Shown here: positions 3,519-5,145 of the stretch, piece by piece
Position numbering within the stretch: position 1 is the stretch's first letter
How the letters are laid out: every line of letters starts with the position of its first letter
Origin: Acidobacteriota bacterium
GTDB lineage: Bacteria > Acidobacteriota > Vicinamibacteria > Vicinamibacterales > CAVVIG01
DNA length: 5,145 nt
Reading direction: 5' to 3'
Assembly (NCBI GenBank): GCA_016195295.1
Contig: JACPZV010000045.1
Coordinates: 1 to 5,145 of the forward strand
Translations under genes and position numbers: made by a program
The notes under the pieces: generated by a model
Database searches by the model: none
Seen by the model: the letters and a program-made list of their open reading frames with translations, nothing else
Told to the model about the DNA's origin: nothing

Positions 3519-5145
3519 TTCATCGGGAACATCCTCGAATCGTCCACCGAGTATTCCATCATCGGCAAGGACCTCGACGGCAAAATCCTTCTCTGGAACG
3601 AAGGCGCGCGCCGTCTTTACGGTTACGAGCCGGAGGAAGTCGTCAACCAAGCCAACTCCTCCATCCTGCACACGCCCGAGGACATCAAATCCGGCAAGCC
3701 GGGCGCGATGATGGAAGCGGCTCTGCGCGACGGTAAGTGGGAGGGCAGCATCACCCGCGTGCGCAAGAACGGCCAGCGCTTTAGCGCGCGGGTCGTCATC
3801 ACTCCGCGTTGCGATCTCCAAGGCAAGCCCATTGGCCTGCTGCTCATGTCGAAGGACATTACCAACGAGCAGCGCTTCGCTGACGAAATTCGCCGGGCCA
3901 AACTTTTTGACAGCGCCATCGTCGGCGACGCCCAGGAGGCGGTGAATTTTATCACCAATATTCTTGAATCTTCTACGGAGTATTCGGTCATTGGCAAGGA
4001 CCTCGAGGGCAACATCCTGCTGTGGAACGAAGGCGCGCGGCGGCTCTACGGCTACGAGCCGGAGGAAGTGGTCGGCAAGGCGAATTCGTCGATCCTTCAC
4101 GTGCCGGAAGACGTGAAGTCCGGGAAACACCGCGAAATCATGCAGACCGCCCTGCGTGACGGCAAATGGGAAGGCACACTGGCCCGCGCGCGCAAGAACG
4201 GCCAGCGCTTCACTGCGCGCGTCGTCATTACGCCGCGCCGCGACGCTTCGGGCAAGCCCATCGGCTATCTGCTCATCTCGAAAGACATCTCGGATGAAAT
4301 CCGGCTGACTGAGGAGCTCAAAGCCACCCAGTTCTACACGCGCTCGCTCATCGAGTCGAACATCGACGCGTTGATGACCACCGACTCGGTCGGCGTCATC
4401 ACCGATGTGAACCAGCAGATGGAGGCGCTCACGAGCCACACGCGAGAGGAACTCATCGGCGTGGCGTTCAAGAACTTCTTCACGGACCCGCAACGCGCCG
4501 AGGAGGGCATCCGCCTGGTCCTCCGCGAGGGCAAAGTCACCAACTACGAACTGACCGCTCTCTCCAAGAAGGGGAAGATGACGGTCGTCTCCTATAACGC
4601 GTCGACCTTCCGCGACGCGGACGGGAAGCTGCAAGGCGTGTTCGCCGCCGCGCGCGACATCACGGAGCAGAAAAAACTGGAGCAGCAGTTGCGCGAGTCG
4701 CAGGCATACAACCGCGGCCTCATCGAGGCGTCGGTGGACGGCCTCATCACGGTGGACCCCAAGGGCCTCATCTCGGACGTGAACGAACAGATGTCGCGCA
4801 TGTCCGGTTATAACCCTCAGGAACTTATTGGCACCCCCTTCGCGGATTACTTCGCGGACGCCGACCGCGCGACGGCCGGCGTAAACGAAACCTTCCAGCA
4901 AGGCGTCGTCACCGACTACGTGCTCACGCTGGCCAAGCGCGACGGCAAGCACGTGCGCGTGTCGTTCAACGCTTCGGTGTTCAAAGACCCGTCCGGCAGC
5001 GTGCGCGGCATTTTCGCGTCCGCCCGCGACATCACCGAGCAGGCGGGCCTGCAAAGGCAGTTGGCCGAAGAGCGCGCCTACAACCGCGGCCTGATCGAAG
5101 CCTCGGTGGACGGCCTCGTCACGGTCGATGAACAGATGGCCATCA
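3384..5145 (+). CDS. Multi-PAS sensor protein (likely histidine kinase), 3' end outside window
   Basis: The frame is open from ATG 3384 to the window end (587 codons). Counting from that ATG, residues 1-45 are probably not native, because they are an out-of-frame reading of the kinase-like fragment. PAS/PAC units follow at about 46-165, 189-306, 318-429 and 442-553, with a fifth starting at 566. Units 1 and 2 share NILESSTEYS, IGKDL(D/E)G, ILLWNEGARRLYGYEPEEVV and RKNGQRF...ARVVITPR, each ending in a PAC strand (LLMSKDIT, LLISKDIS). Units 3-5 share YxRxLIExxxDxLxTxD, with DVNEQM/DVNQQM and ARDITEQ endings. Short helical linkers (LKATQFY, LEQQLRESQAY, LQRQLAEERAY) join them. There is no signal peptide or membrane segment, so it is cytosolic. 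Relatives I recall end in HisKA, HATPase and often receiver domains; that is beyond the window. Ligands cannot be told. It lies 207 bp after the HD-GYP gene in the same direction, a probable signalling partner. Confidence 0.85.
   Translation, partial: MIRTVTTSRINWASSSGSPRYCSLKSRPAIRGAAISRKSTKRPRHFIGNILESSTEYSIIGKDLDGKILLWNEGARRLYGYEPEEVVNQANSSILHTPEDIKSGKPGAMMEAALRDGKWEGSITRVRKNGQRFSARVVITPRCDLQGKPIGLLLMSKDITNEQRFADEIRRAKLFDSAIVGDAQEAVNFITNILESSTEYSVIGKDLEGNILLWNEGARRLYGYEPEEVVGKANSSILHVPEDVKSGKHREIMQTALRDGKWEGTLARARKNGQRFTARVVITPRRDASGKPIGYLLISKDISDEIRLTEELKATQFYTRSLIESNIDALMTTDSVGVITDVNQQMEALTSHTREELIGVAFKNFFTDPQRAEEGIRLVLREGKVTNYELTALSKKGKMTVVSYNASTFRDADGKLQGVFAAARDITEQKKLEQQLRESQAYNRGLIEASVDGLITVDPKGLISDVNEQMSRMSGYNPQELIGTPFADYFADADRATAGVNETFQQGVVTDYVLTLAKRDGKHVRVSFNASVFKDPSGSVRGIFASARDITEQAGLQRQLAEERAYNRGLIEASVDGLVTVDEQMAI

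Noticed and set aside
3423..5054. 543-codon open frame on the minus strand
   Set aside because: It is the antisense shadow of the PAS array. The plus strand gives clean, repeated PAS motifs, while the minus reading is low-complexity Arg/Ala/Val/Asp sequence without recognisable domains.

Overview
This is a GC-rich stretch of bacterial chromosome or metagenomic contig with three parts. A decayed defence-type gene and a small nucleotidyltransferase toxin-antitoxin-like pair lie on the minus strand (about 1-1490). A repeat-bearing spacer without a convincing gene follows (about 1490-2228). A c-di-GMP/two-component signalling region lies on the plus strand (2229 to the end). Gene style, the HD-GYP response regulator next to a many-PAS sensor, and the dispersed CCTTCGAC...GCTCAGG palindromic repeats suggest a soil-type, signalling-rich bacterium such as an Acidobacteriota (Vicinamibacteria-like) lineage. 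That placement is an impression from remembered protein families, not a computed assignment.

Positions 1-662, minus strand: remains of a TOTE conflict-system protein (archaeo-eukaryotic primase/PrimPol domain fused to a superfamily 2 helicase). The upstream half of the primase is absent. A TAG replaces what should be a Trp codon. Roughly 70-80 codons linking primase and helicase are missing, with a frame change at about 445-450. The helicase frame then runs cleanly off the left edge, with an intact Walker A-like motif. Just upstream in transcription order (686-1487) are an 86-residue basic protein of unknown family and a 179-residue AbiEii-like nucleotidyltransferase. Their stop and start codons are separated by one base, and a near-perfect 16-bp palindrome sits in front of the first gene, as expected for an autoregulated pair.

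Positions 1488-2228 hold no supported gene. They carry two 67-bp direct repeat copies (58 of 67 identical), one of which can form a hairpin, and several smaller repeats.

Positions 2229-3176 encode a complete RpfG-type response regulator (receiver plus HD-GYP phosphodiesterase) with all key residues visible. After a 194-bp gap that begins with a GNRA-loop hairpin comes a short histidine-kinase-like dimerisation segment (3371 to about 3518). It switches reading frame into a long array of PAS domains (about 3519 to beyond 5145): four full PAS/PAC units and the start of a fifth, the last ones with an exact 372-nt period. The kinase core expected after the PAS array lies outside the window. The natural reading is a sensor kinase feeding an HD-GYP regulator that lowers c-di-GMP, but the physical partnership is inferred from adjacency.
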